Shown: positions 21,930 to 29,885 of the stretch, piece after piece
Layout: each line of letters opens with the position of its first letter
Position numbering within the stretch: the first letter of the stretch is position 1
Virus record (IMG/VR): IMGVR_UViG_3300042463_000571
Coordinates: 1-30,253 of that record
Direction: 5' to 3' (one strand)
Length of the DNA stretch: 30,253 bases
From: a virus
Notes under the pieces: model-generated
The model's database searches: none
What the model was told of the DNA's origin: nothing
Seen by the model: only the letters and a program-made list of their open reading frames with translations
Program-made: the position numbers and the translations under genes

Positions 21930-23423
21930 TTAGATCTCGATTGTGTAGATGCGGAACTGGAACTCTTCTTGTCCGTAAATTTCGATACGTTTACGAAAGT
22001 GTTGTAATGTATAGTTCTCAAAGCTTCCATATGTTAAGTCATCAGTGATATCGTATAGAGTTGCTTTATCAGCATCGTTACCTTTTCTCAAAGCACGACC
22101 AATAGACTGCAACACCTTGACTTCAGATTTAGAACCAGAAGCAAAGATTACGTTATCAAGCTTTTTCAAGTTTACACCTGTAGAAAAAACACCATACGAA
22201 GCAAGGATGTCGTGTTGCTTGATAGGATCATTCTCAATCATATGACGAATGCGTTCACGCTCTTCACCTTTAGTACTACCATAGATGAAGTGAAGTTGAC
22301 GATCATCTTTGCGAAGCATAGGTTCAAGAATTTTACCATGCTTTTCAACTAGATCAAACAATACCAAATTGTTTTGTCCTTTGAGAGACCAAAGCAAATT
22401 TCTAATAAAAATATTTCTTTTATTGCTACTTACTAAGAACTCGCGTTCAGCTGGATATTTCTTACTCGTTTCTTTAATTTTAGAAAATGCAGAATAAAAG
22501 TTTTTACGTGCATCAGCACTGTGAGAAAGCACAATCGCTTTGATATTAAAATCAGCAACAGTACCAGAATCCATAAGATCTTTAGTAGATACGTGTTTGC
22601 GCACAGAACCAAAGCAGCCTTCGAGAACAAGACGATGAGTCTTGCTTTCTTCAGATTTTAGTGTACCTGTAAATCCATGTCTGTAATAACATTCATCTAA
22701 ACCTTCCATAATTTTTTGGAGTGATTTAGCTTGGAATAAATGTGCTTCATCTCCAAGTACAACTTTAAATTGGCTGAACCAATCTTTGTCAAGTTTCATC
22801 AATGATTGCCATGTTGAAATAACAATTGGCGCGCTTGTCTTTTTATCAACGCCACCTTGAATTTTATATATTAGATTTTTATCGCAACCATAGTCAATAA
22901 AGTCTCCAGCCATTTGATGGACAAGAGAAATTGTAGGAACAATAATAAGTGTCCTATGATCAAAATTTCTGAAGTAATGCTGCTGAATTAAATAGATAAT
23001 TAACGATTTACCAGATGATGTAGGCGATAATGACAATGAACGATTATCACGAATAGCATCTACAATATATTGATTTTGATAATCTCTTGGTTGAAATTTG
23101 CAATTAATTTCTTTTGCAATTTCATAGCCATAATCATCTGATACTTTTTCACCGTGTATTAAATGATCTGGCGCATTTAATATGTAACCACGGTCTTCAC
23201 AGAATTTTTTGAGACGAGGGAAAAGTCCGACATAAAGAACAGGTCTAAGTGGTTGATATAAACGAATAGTACCATCCCACATTTTGTTCTTATATGCCGG
23301 AGTAAATTGATATCCAGCAGGTTTAAAACTGAAATACTCAGCTATTTCTTGACGTGTACCTGGGTCTGCAGTTACTAACAAATAAACCGCATTTTTTTGT
23401 TCTACATTGATCACGTCAGACAT
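21930..23423 (-). CDS. uvsW: UvsW, SF2 DNA/RNA helicase
   Basis: A 497-residue superfamily 2 helicase (T4 UvsW: 503) that unwinds R-loops, D-loops and branched DNA and helps switch from origin- to recombination-dependent replication. The N-terminal about 110 residues form the small UvsW DNA-binding domain. Motif I is SPTSSGKS (133-140), motif Ia is IIVPTISLVHQM, motif II is DEAH at 225-228, motif III region GFTGTLKS, and motif VI QSIGRALRKG. ATG 23423 follows GAGGTTTAATT. A near-consensus late promoter lies at 23451-23458, consistent with late-only expression of uvsW in T4. Confidence 0.95.
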   Translation of the reverse strand: MSDVINVEQKNAVYLLVTADPGTRQEIAEYFSFKPAGYQFTPAYKNKMWDGTIRLYQPLRPVLYVGLFPRLKKFCEDRGYILNAPDHLIHGEKVSDDYGYEIAKEINCKFQPRDYQNQYIVDAIRDNRSLSLSPTSSGKSLIIYLIQQHYFRNFDHRTLIIVPTISLVHQMAGDFIDYGCDKNLIYKIQGGVDKKTSAPIVISTWQSLMKLDKDWFSQFKVVLGDEAHLFQAKSLQKIMEGLDECYYRHGFTGTLKSEESKTHRLVLEGCFGSVRKHVSTKDLMDSGTVADFNIKAIVLSHSADARKNFYSAFSKIKETSKKYPAEREFLVSSNKRNIFIRNLLWSLKGQNNLVLFDLVEKHGKILEPMLRKDDRQLHFIYGSTKGEERERIRHMIENDPIKQHDILASYGVFSTGVNLKKLDNVIFASGSKSEVKVLQSIGRALRKGNDADKATLYDITDDLTYGSFENYTLQHFRKRIEIYGQEEFQFRIYTIEI

Positions 23424-23450
23424 AATTAAACCTCAACTAGTGTATAGTAC

Positions 23451-23458
23451 TATTTATT
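23451..23458 (-). promoter_or_regulatory. Probable late promoter AATAAATA for uvsW
   Basis: AATAAATA on the minus strand, one mismatch from TATAAATA, overlapping the uvsY stop and 28 bp before uvsW. Position and the known late timing of T4 uvsW support it. Confidence 0.5.
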
Positions 23459-23894
23459 AGTACTCACCGTGTTGGAATTTCAGCACATCGATCATTGACT
23501 TGATGATGAAGTTTCTGCTATGAATTGTTTTAATGATGTCTTCAAGAAAATCTGCATTAGCAGTATGATAATCAATCTTAAGACTTAGGCGAATAATATC
23601 AGGATCAGCTTGCAAATACTTGTCTATATCAGTACGCAAGATTTTTCTTTGTGACGTCTTCCACCCACGCTCTTTAAGATCCTCTTCAGCCATAGAACCA
23701 TCTAGCCATTCGCGTTTTGCAAGCTCAAGTTCTTTATAATCATAACGAAGTTTTTTTACTCGCAACGCTTCCTTATAATACATGGTATAATATTTGTTGT
23801 GTAGCTCAGGAATCTTTTTAGATTCTGCTACTAAATTTGCTTCGTCAATTTTTGCGTCTTTCGACCAGATTTCGCTGATATCATCAGTGCTCAT
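23457..23894 (-). CDS. uvsY: UvsY, recombination mediator
   Basis: A 145-residue helical, charged protein (T4 UvsY: 137). Shared features recalled from T4 are the acidic opening followed by IWSKDAKIDEANL (T4 ELKKDVFIDSTKLQ), a central basic helix EALRVKKLRYDYKELELAKREWLDG, and the C-terminal block DYHTANADFLEDIIKTIHSRNFIIKSMIDVLKF (T4 LDFCSGALDAIKSRGFAIKHIQDMRAF). UvsY forms hexamers that load UvsX on gp32-coated DNA. The ribosome site is weak (GAAAG). An early promoter at 23931-23959 lies just upstream. Confidence 0.9.
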   Translation of the reverse strand: MSTDDISEIWSKDAKIDEANLVAESKKIPELHNKYYTMYYKEALRVKKLRYDYKELELAKREWLDGSMAEEDLKERGWKTSQRKILRTDIDKYLQADPDIIRLSLKIDYHTANADFLEDIIKTIHSRNFIIKSMIDVLKFQHGEY

Positions 23895-23930
23895 AATATA
23901 CTTTCGTTAGTGGTAAGTCCTTACATTCTT

Positions 23931-23959
23931 ATTGTATCATAAGAACGGAGAAATGTCAA
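23931..23959 (-). promoter_or_regulatory. Early sigma70-type promoter for uvsY
   Basis: TTGACA (23959-23954, minus), a 17-bp spacer and TACAAT (23936-23931) with a TGA extended -10. The -35 box overlaps the last codon and stop region of the structural gene ending at 23956. Confidence 0.87.
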
Positions 23960-24444
23960 CTAATTTTTTTAAAATTCATATTTGTATATCTAAAGGTTAC
24001 ACTACATTCTGGATATGCTATATCAGTAGAAGTTACGTCAAGATTAATTCCACTTAATGTAGTTGGAAAACATTCAGTAAATGTAAATTCAATATTTGGA
24101 TTTCTTGAACTATTTTCAACTAAAACTGTTATATCAGATTTAAAACCGTATTTACTATTTTGTAAGTTTAATCTCTGATTAGAAGATTGTGGCGCACCCA
24201 TTCCTTCTAACCATCTTAAAATCTCTTCATAATTAGCCATATTCTCATCTACGATAAAACTAATATCAAGCTCAGCATATTCAATACGATCTGGTACTTG
24301 ATATATATTAAGTAATGGAGAAGCTTGTAATGGAGAAACCATAGATAAAGACGGTATGTTTATCTTCTGTGTGAAGAATTCTACCTTCGGAAGCCTATCT
24401 ATGACGATTTTAAACGAAACTGGTGACAAATAATTTGTAATCAT
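23956..24444 (-). CDS. Tail tube/baseplate-type virion protein (putative)
   Basis: A 162-residue protein. SPVSFKIVIDRLPKVEFFTQKINIPSLSM at 7-35 and YAELDISFIVDENMANYEEILRWLEGM at 56-82 match a recurrent pattern in small T4-like phage tail or baseplate proteins (F.l.I.RLPnv.FFvq..nlPg.s.; l.v.FlVDEdm.NY.eI..Wl). The C-terminus alternates strands, EFTFTECFPTTLSGINLD and CSVTFRYTNMNF, as in tail-tube folds. ATG 24444 follows AGGAAAATCAT, with a near-late promoter upstream. It is the only structural-type gene in this replication cluster. The exact virion position is not assigned. Confidence 0.7.
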   Translation of the reverse strand: MITNYLSPVSFKIVIDRLPKVEFFTQKINIPSLSMVSPLQASPLLNIYQVPDRIEYAELDISFIVDENMANYEEILRWLEGMGAPQSSNQRLNLQNSKYGFKSDITVLVENSSRNPNIEFTFTECFPTTLSGINLDVTSTDIAYPECSVTFRYTNMNFKKIS

Positions 24445-24484
24445 ATGATTTTCCTATTGACATTTGATGAAAACTGTGATACTA

Positions 24485-24492
24485 TATTTATC
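24485..24492 (-). promoter_or_regulatory. Probable late promoter GATAAATA for the tail-type gene
   Basis: GATAAATA on the minus strand, one mismatch from TATAAATA, 41 bp upstream of the ATG at 24444. It is divergent from the gene 39 early promoter 30 bp away. Confidence 0.5.
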
Positions 24493-24520
24493 TGATGTGG
24501 AATTATTCTACAAAAGCCAG

Positions 24521-24549
24521 TTGACATTGCTGGATTTTTATGTTATAAT
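24521..24549 (+). promoter_or_regulatory. Perfect-consensus early sigma70 promoter for gene 39/60
   Basis: TTGACA (24521-24526), a 17-bp spacer and TATAAT (24544-24549), with a TGT extended -10. It lies 34 bp before the GTG start of the topoisomerase large subunit. Confidence 0.92.
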
Positions 24550-24582
24550 TACATATGTAACGCACTACAATGGAGTAAAATA

Positions 24583-26415
24583 GTGGCTGAAAATTTTAGA
24601 ATTCTTACTGCTCGACAGCACGTTCGTGAACGTATCGGCATGTACATGGGCTCGAGCTCTCAGGAAGAAATCGAGCGCTTTGTTATGGGCAATTGGAAAA
24701 CTGCAAAGTATGTTCCTGCTCTGTCAAAGATGATCGATGAAATTCTTGACAACTCTATTGACGAAGCAATTCGTACTAATTTTAAATTTGCAAACAGGAT
24801 TGACGTATCTGTTAAAAATGGTGTAGTTGTAGTTACCGACAATGGTCGTGGCATTCCACAAGGTGAAGTGTTTGACGAAACAAGTGGCGAAAAAATTCTT
24901 CAACCTGTTGCTGCTTGGACACGAGTAAACGCAGGTACAAGTTTTGATGACAGCCGAGTAACTATTGGTACTAACGGCGTTGGTTCTGCTGCTACAAACT
25001 TTCTTTCTTCTAAGTTCGTTGGTAGAACTTGGAGAGATGGTAAGCGAGTTGAAGTTCGTTGCAAAAATGGTGGCGAAGATGTTGATGTTGCAATTAAAGA
25101 TTGTGCTGATGAGAGTGGCACTGAAGTTTCGTTTGTTCCTGACTACAGTCTTTTCGAAGTAAAAGGCTTAGACGAACTTGACACTATCGAGTTGGTTGAA
25201 GATCGTTTAACTGGTCTTCAAATGGCTTTCCCTGAAATTGATTTTTCTTTTAATAAGAGACGTATTAAAGTAAACGATCTTAAGAAATACGCTAAGATGT
25301 TTACAGGTGAAAATGGTGAAGCAATCATTGAAAAGACTGATAATCTTTCTTTCTTCTATGCAGCTTCTGAAGATGGTTTCCGTTCTAACTCATTTATTAA
25401 TGGTGTTAATACTCGTCAAGGCGGCACATATGTAGACTACCTTACCAACGCAGTTCTTGATGAACTGGTAACGATGGTAAAGCGTAAGCACAAGATTGAA
25501 GTTGCAAAATCAACTATCAAAGGTGGTCTTACATTTGTAATGTTTGCAAGAAACTTTACTAATCCAAAGTTTGATTCGCAAACAAAAGAACGTTTGACTA
25601 ACCCAATGAGCAACGTTCGCGATCACTCAGAAGAAGCTGGTGTTAAAGATGCAACAACTATTGCAAAGAAAATTCTAAACACTGCATCTATTATTGATCC
25701 GATTATCGAAGCACAACTTGCTAAGAAAATTGCTGCTGACAAACGTGCTGCGTTGGCTGGTCAGAAAAATCTTCGTAAAGTAAAAGTAGCTAAACACATC
25801 GCGGCTAATAGTCCAGATGCTACTCTTAAGATTGTAGAAGGTGACTCAGCTATGGGCTTCTTGCTTAAAGTGCGAGATCCTAATAAAGTAGGTGCAATGC
25901 CATTGCGTGGTGTTATTATGAACACATGGGATATGAAACCTGCTGAAGTTCTTAAGAACAAAGAATTGTCTGAGTTGATTGCTGTTCTTGGATTGGACAT
26001 TAACAATCCAGATAGTGTTGATGAAATGACATATTCAAGTGTTGCTACATTAACCGACGCTGACCATGATGGTATTGGACATATCAGCCCATTGCTTCTT
26101 GCTTTCTTCTTTAAATTCTGGCCACGTTTGTTTGCTGAAAAGCGTGTAAAGATTACTCGTACACCTATCATGATTTCATCAAAGAATGATGATGTTAAAT
26201 GGTTCTACACATACGAAGAAGCAAGCAAATTTAAATCAAAAGAAAATGGTTACAAGCATCGTTACATTAAAGGTCTGGGTTCATTGACGGAATCAGAATA
26301 CGACCGTATTATCAACAAACCACAATATGATATTGTTACAATTGATGATGCAAAAATGATGGAAATGATGTTCGGCGAAAGTGCACAACTTCGTAAAGAT
26401 TACATGTTTTCATAA
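24583..26415 (+). CDS. 39: DNA topoisomerase II large subunit, gp39 and gp60 in one protein
   Basis: A 610-residue ATPase/Toprim subunit. In T4 these functions are split between gp39 and gp60; here both are in one uninterrupted frame. GHKL ATPase motifs are EILDNSIDEA at 53-62 (Glu53 catalytic, Asn57 Mg-binding), TDNGRGIP at 85-92 and TIGTNGVGSAATNF at 127-140. The Toprim domain has EGDSA at 419-423 and TDADHDG at 491-497. It starts at GTG 24583 with GGAG upstream. With gp52 it forms the phage type II topoisomerase, which relaxes DNA and supports replication. Confidence 0.96.
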   Translation: MAENFRILTARQHVRERIGMYMGSSSQEEIERFVMGNWKTAKYVPALSKMIDEILDNSIDEAIRTNFKFANRIDVSVKNGVVVVTDNGRGIPQGEVFDETSGEKILQPVAAWTRVNAGTSFDDSRVTIGTNGVGSAATNFLSSKFVGRTWRDGKRVEVRCKNGGEDVDVAIKDCADESGTEVSFVPDYSLFEVKGLDELDTIELVEDRLTGLQMAFPEIDFSFNKRRIKVNDLKKYAKMFTGENGEAIIEKTDNLSFFYAASEDGFRSNSFINGVNTRQGGTYVDYLTNAVLDELVTMVKRKHKIEVAKSTIKGGLTFVMFARNFTNPKFDSQTKERLTNPMSNVRDHSEEAGVKDATTIAKKILNTASIIDPIIEAQLAKKIAADKRAALAGQKNLRKVKVAKHIAANSPDATLKIVEGDSAMGFLLKVRDPNKVGAMPLRGVIMNTWDMKPAEVLKNKELSELIAVLGLDINNPDSVDEMTYSSVATLTDADHDGIGHISPLLLAFFFKFWPRLFAEKRVKITRTPIMISSKNDDVKWFYTYEEASKFKSKENGYKHRYIKGLGSLTESEYDRIINKPQYDIVTIDDAKMMEMMFGESAQLRKDYMFS

Positions 26416-26424
26416 GAATAAATG

Positions 26425-26453
26425 TTGACAATTGCGCAAAACTAGTGTATAAT
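26425..26453 (+). promoter_or_regulatory. Perfect-consensus early sigma70 promoter for gene 52
   Basis: TTGACA (26425-26430), a 17-bp spacer and TATAAT (26448-26453). It starts 9 bp after the gene 39 stop and lies 24 bp before the gene 52 ATG, so the start site is very near the ribosome site AGGAAATGTA. Confidence 0.92.
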
Positions 26454-26477
26454 GGATATATTAAGTGAGGAAATGTA

Positions 26478-27824
26478 ATGACCCTAGAAAAATTTGCAGT
26501 TGACAAAAACTCAAATGACTATCCAATTTCGAAAGTTGCGGCTAACGAATGGCTGTCATTTGCTATGTACACTGTGGAATCTCGTGCGATTCCAAACATG
26601 ATTGATGGCTTAAAGCCAGTTCAACGATTCTATCTGTATTCTTCTATCCTCAACTCCAAGCGAGACTTCAAAAAAGTTTCTGCAGTTGCTGGTATTATTT
26701 CAGATTATGGATACAATCACGGCGAAGGTTCAGCTGCTGGCGCAGGCCAACTTATGGCAGCTACGTGGAACAACAACATCTGTCTTGTAGAAGGCCGAGG
26801 TTCATTTGGTACTCGTCTAGTTCAAGAAGCAGGTGCTGCACGTTATGTGTACACTCGACTACACGAAAACTTTGATAAGTATATTCGTGACGTTGATCTT
26901 GCTCCTGCGCATGAAGATCCTGAACATGAACCACCAGCTTTCTATGTACCAGTAATTCCGCTAGTGCTTGCAAACGGAACTAAAGGTATTGCTACCGGCT
27001 TTGCTACAAACATTCTTCCACGAAGCCAGAAATCACTTTGTAAAGCTGTTAGTGAGTATCTATCCACTGGAAAAATTGCAAGGCGTTTACCGGTTTCGTT
27101 TCCTGAATTCAACGGCACGGTAGAATACGATGCAGCTGAAGAGCGTCATATCGTATATGGTAAGTTCGAAAAAGTAAGCAAAACAGTTTTGCGTATTACA
27201 GAAGTACCTTACGGCCTTGATCGCGAATCTTATGTTAAGACTCTAGACAAACTGGAAGAAGATGGTGATATTGTATCCTACGACGATCTTTGCGATAAAA
27301 CTGGTTTCTCTTTTGAAATAAAGCTTAAGCAAAATACTTCTTCTGGCTGGGATGACGACAAAATTATTAGTAAGTTTAAGCTCAGTAAACCAATGAGTGA
27401 AAACCTTACTGTAATCGACTTTAAAGGTAAGCTTCGCGAATACAAAGATGAACGCGAACTAATTAAAGATTTTGTTGAATACCGCATTGGTATCCTAGGC
27501 AAGCGTATTGAACTACGTAAACAAGAAGCTAAAGAGTTAGCTCGATGGTTGAATGTTAAAATGAACTTTATTCAAGCTGTGCTTGATGACAAGATTGTTT
27601 TTAAGAACAAAAAGAAGAAAGATGTTATTGACCAGATGGTTGATGCTTTGATTCCATTAGTGAATGACGATGCAGAAAAACTATTGCGTATTAACATCAT
27701 GAGTCTTACAGATGAAATGGTAAAGTCTCTAGAAAAAGAAATTAAAGAAGCTGAAAAAGATCTTAAATTCTGGCTCAAAGAAACTCCAAAAAATCAGTTC
27801 CTAACAGATCTGGAAGGAATTTAA
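26478..27824 (+). CDS. 52: DNA topoisomerase II medium subunit (gp52)
   Basis: A 448-residue GyrA/ParC-type breakage-reunion subunit without a C-terminal beta-pinwheel domain (T4 gp52 is about 441). Recognisable segments are YTVESRAIPNMIDGLKPVQR at 31-50, GYNHGEGSAAGA at 78-89 with the winged-helix His, GRGSFGTRLVQEAGAARYVYTRL at about 106-128 with catalytic Tyr123 directly after Arg122, and a C-terminal coiled coil (EKEIKEAEKDLKFW). It cleaves and rejoins the G segment. It ends in a TAATG overlap with the next gene. Confidence 0.96.
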   Translation: MTLEKFAVDKNSNDYPISKVAANEWLSFAMYTVESRAIPNMIDGLKPVQRFYLYSSILNSKRDFKKVSAVAGIISDYGYNHGEGSAAGAGQLMAATWNNNICLVEGRGSFGTRLVQEAGAARYVYTRLHENFDKYIRDVDLAPAHEDPEHEPPAFYVPVIPLVLANGTKGIATGFATNILPRSQKSLCKAVSEYLSTGKIARRLPVSFPEFNGTVEYDAAEERHIVYGKFEKVSKTVLRITEVPYGLDRESYVKTLDKLEEDGDIVSYDDLCDKTGFSFEIKLKQNTSSGWDDDKIISKFKLSKPMSENLTVIDFKGKLREYKDERELIKDFVEYRIGILGKRIELRKQEAKELARWLNVKMNFIQAVLDDKIVFKNKKKKDVIDQMVDALIPLVNDDAEKLLRINIMSLTDEMVKSLEKEIKEAEKDLKFWLKETPKNQFLTDLEGI

Positions 27825-28156
27825 TGAAAATTAATGTTACTGATCTTGATGTCACGCTAACAGAAAACTTTATTAGATTTTGTTGTGTAGAGTTAAATAC
27901 TTACCCAGATATTATTACTGTAAAAGGGCGAGATGAACCATTAAAAGATAATGCTCTTGGACTTTGTCATGAAATAAATTGCGAATATAAATATCTTATA
28001 ACTATTGCTAAACAAAATAGAAGCGTTACAGATATATACACTACGCTAGCGAAAGAAATGATTCAAATCAAAAAGTTTATGAGCCATGATTTTGTAACTG
28101 AGACTAGTGAAAAAATTGTGAAAAAATATGTTGACAACCTCTACAACGTAGTGTAA
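27824..28156 (+). CDS. Small protein resembling an HExxH metallopeptidase with a degenerate active site
   Basis: A 110-residue protein. The layout of strands (FCCVELN, DIITVKGR, LGLCHEIN, YLITIAKQ) followed by the helix TTLAKEMIQIKKFM resembles small phage and bacterial proteins whose helix reads TLAHEMVHVKQ. Here the HExxH positions are Lys, Glu, Met, Ile, Gln, so both zinc-binding histidines are lost. It starts at the ATG of a TAATG overlap with gene 52, with GGAAGGAATTT upstream, so it is co-translated with gp52. The next promoter lies inside its last codons. A non-catalytic role is inferred; an unrelated fold is possible. Confidence 0.6.
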   Translation: MKINVTDLDVTLTENFIRFCCVELNTYPDIITVKGRDEPLKDNALGLCHEINCEYKYLITIAKQNRSVTDIYTTLAKEMIQIKKFMSHDFVTETSEKIVKKYVDNLYNVV

Positions 28157-28159
28157 AAT
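28131..28159 (+). promoter_or_regulatory. Early sigma70-type promoter for the tRNA/epimerase cluster
   Basis: TTGACA (28131-28136), a 17-bp spacer and TAAAAT (28154-28159), overlapping the end of the preceding gene. It drives the 37-aa gene, tRNA-Leu and genes downstream. Confidence 0.83.
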
Positions 28160-28183
28160 TAATACTTAAGGCAGGAAAACAAA

Positions 28184-28297
28184 GTGGAACTTGAAACAGC
28201 AGAAATGATTTTGTATAACCTGGTATTCTGGACAGTGTGGTATCACATTTCCATGCTGCCAGAAAAACTTATGCAGCATTTAATTGACACTTATTAA
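28184..28297 (+). CDS. Very small protein (37 aa), GTG start
   Basis: GTG 28184 with AGGA about 8 nt upstream, 25 bp after a promoter -10 box, opens a 37-codon frame ending at TAA 28295-28297. The product begins MELETAEMILYNLVFWTVWY and ends HISMLPEKLMQHLIDTY; residues 8-26 are hydrophobic and aromatic and could insert in a membrane. No family is recognised. Promoter and ribosome site support expression. Confidence 0.55.
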   Translation: MELETAEMILYNLVFWTVWYHISMLPEKLMQHLIDTY

Positions 28298-28307
28298 ATA
28301 GGATAAC

Positions 28308-28394
28308 GCGAGAGTGGAGAAATGGTATACTCAGGAGACTTAAAATCTCCCGTCTGTAATGGGCATACGGGTTCGAGTCCCGTCTCTCGTACCA
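28308..28394 (+). tRNA. tRNA-Leu (anticodon UAA)
   Basis: The acceptor arms GCGAGAG and CTCTCGT pair (first pair G-U), with discriminator A and an encoded CCA. The anticodon stem GGAGA/TCTCC encloses CTTAAAA, anticodon TAA at 28341-28343. The long variable arm and the T arm (ACGGG TTCGAGT CCCGT) are those of a class II leucine tRNA. It reads UUA and, by wobble, UUG, codons suited to AT-rich phage genes. Confidence 0.93.
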
Positions 28395-28419
28395 AAATTA
28401 TATGATGAAAAAGGCTTAT

Positions 28420-28569
28420 ATGAGCATTGAACATTTGATTGTCGGAGCAACCGGCATTGGATATCTGATCGTTGGAATATTGCAATGGTCAAAAGGTGAA
28501 GTTTCTAACGGTATGATCTGGACTGGTTACGCGTTTGCGCAAGTTGGTTTGTGGATGAATCTCAAATGA
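28420..28569 (+). CDS. Small two-helix membrane protein (49 aa)
   Basis: ATG 28420 has AAGG 5 nt upstream (ATGs at 28402 and 28405 are in frame but less well placed). The 49-residue product has two hydrophobic segments, LIVGATGIGYLIVGILQW at 6-23 and MIWTGYAFAQVGLWM at 32-46, joined by a polar SKGEVSNG loop, predicting a hairpin in the membrane. I recall similar short proteins (YLIVGILQW...GMIWTGYAFAQ.GLW) in marine T4-like phages. Its stop overlaps the epimerase start as ATGA. Function unknown. Confidence 0.75.
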   Translation: MSIEHLIVGATGIGYLIVGILQWSKGEVSNGMIWTGYAFAQVGLWMNLK

Positions 28570-29438
28570 GAATGCATGTACTAGTAACTGGTGCAACTGG
28601 CTATATTGGTAGTCATGTTTGTAAACTTCTTGCAGAACACGGTCACGATGTAGACGGTTGGGATACAAACATTCACGGCCAACATAACAACGTATTGAAG
28701 TATGTAAGCAACTTTAGCGAAGCAGATGTTACACAAACACATGGCCCGTATTATATGTATGACGCGGTTGTTCATTTAGCTGGTCGTAGTGTTGTACCAG
28801 ACTCTTTAAAAGAGCCAACAGAATACTATCGTGTAAATGCTATGGGCACTGCAAACATGTTCAACAGAGTTGATACTGATAATTTTATCTTTGCTAGTAC
28901 ATCAAGCGCATGGGAAATGGCTTCACCATATGCTAAAAGCAAAGTAGCAGCAGAAGATATTATTAAGGAGAAATCAAGTGGCCACACTATTTTTCGCTTT
29001 TTTAACGTATCTGGTACTGACGGCGTTAATAGGCAACTTGGCGCTCCCTCTCATCTTATTCGTGTTGCTGCTATGGCTAGCGCTGGTAAATTTGCCAACA
29101 TTAATATATACGGCAATGATTATGATACTCGTGATGGTACTTGCATTCGCGATTATATCCACGTTGTGGATCTTGCTTCTGCAATTGTAAAGGCTGTTGA
29201 GAATGGTCCTATGAATACTCCGTACGAATGCCTTGGTAGTAATACAGGATTTAGTGTTCTAGAGGTTTTGGACACTATGGAGAAAGTTACAGGTAAAAAA
29301 CTTAATCGTATTATTTGTGGCCGCCGAGAAGGTGATGCAGTCGCGTCTGTTGTTGATAGACTCAGTGACTATGCTACACTTACTAAAACTATTGAAGACA
29401 TGTGTTTAGATCAATATAAATTAGAGATTTCGAAATGA
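28566..29438 (+). CDS. NAD-dependent sugar epimerase (extended SDR, GalE-like)
   Basis: A 290-residue extended short-chain dehydrogenase, somewhat shorter than GalE (about 338). The Rossmann motif is VTGATGYIGSH at 7-17, VVHLAGRSVVPDSLKEPTEYYRVNAMGT-type central strands follow, the catalytic pair is Tyr122/Lys126 in SPYAKSK, and RDYIHVVDLA at 195-204 is the GalE-type signature. GalE interconverts UDP-glucose and UDP-galactose; other sugar epimerases share these motifs. I start it at ATG 28566 (overlap with the upstream stop) rather than 28551, which lies inside the membrane-protein gene. It may supply sugars to the glycosyltransferases at the left end. Confidence 0.85.
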   Translation: MRMHVLVTGATGYIGSHVCKLLAEHGHDVDGWDTNIHGQHNNVLKYVSNFSEADVTQTHGPYYMYDAVVHLAGRSVVPDSLKEPTEYYRVNAMGTANMFNRVDTDNFIFASTSSAWEMASPYAKSKVAAEDIIKEKSSGHTIFRFFNVSGTDGVNRQLGAPSHLIRVAAMASAGKFANINIYGNDYDTRDGTCIRDYIHVVDLASAIVKAVENGPMNTPYECLGSNTGFSVLEVLDTMEKVTGKKLNRIICGRREGDAVASVVDRLSDYATLTKTIEDMCLDQYKLEISK

Positions 29439-29740
29439 CAAAATACGTAACTACAATTCTTAAAGTAGCAGTTCATCGTGAAGAAGAAAATCCAGTGTTC
29501 GGTGAAGGCAATACTTTTGTTAGTATCGAAGACGAAGCTGCTGGACCATTTATTATTATTGAACAAGACGACTACGAGTCAAACAGAACCATTCGCATAG
29601 ACTATGAAGAATTGCTTGCTATCAACGAAGCTGCTAAAATGCTAATGCATCAATTGTATGTAGAAAAAGCTGCTATGGAAAATAGTAGTTTAATTCAAAC
29701 AGAAGTAGAGCAAGAATACTACGAAGACTACAAAATTTAA
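29435..29740 (+). CDS. Protein of unknown function downstream of the epimerase
   Basis: A 101-residue acidic protein. It opens with a strand (TKYVTTILKVAVHREEENPVF), a middle region with FVSIEDEAAGPFIIIEQDD, then IRIDYEELLAINEAAKMLMHQ and a polar tail. The beta-rich front and following helix suggest a small alpha/beta domain; no motif is recognised. The ATG overlaps the epimerase stop as ATGA, so it is co-translated with it. The tRNA(CAU) begins 8 bp after its stop. Confidence 0.7.
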   Translation: MTKYVTTILKVAVHREEENPVFGEGNTFVSIEDEAAGPFIIIEQDDYESNRTIRIDYEELLAINEAAKMLMHQLYVEKAAMENSSLIQTEVEQEYYEDYKI

Positions 29741-29748
29741 ACCATAAC

Positions 29749-29826
<78 letters not shown>

Positions 29827-29885
29827 ATTATTTTTAAAATATTTTAAAAAAAGTGTTCTTTTTGCTTGTGCGAGCGAATAAGTAT

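Noticed and set aside
21845-22048. A 67-codon plus-strand frame near the antisense promoter
   Set aside because: Its start is upstream of the promoter boxes, it contains both of them, and it has no ribosome site; the promoter more likely makes antisense RNA.
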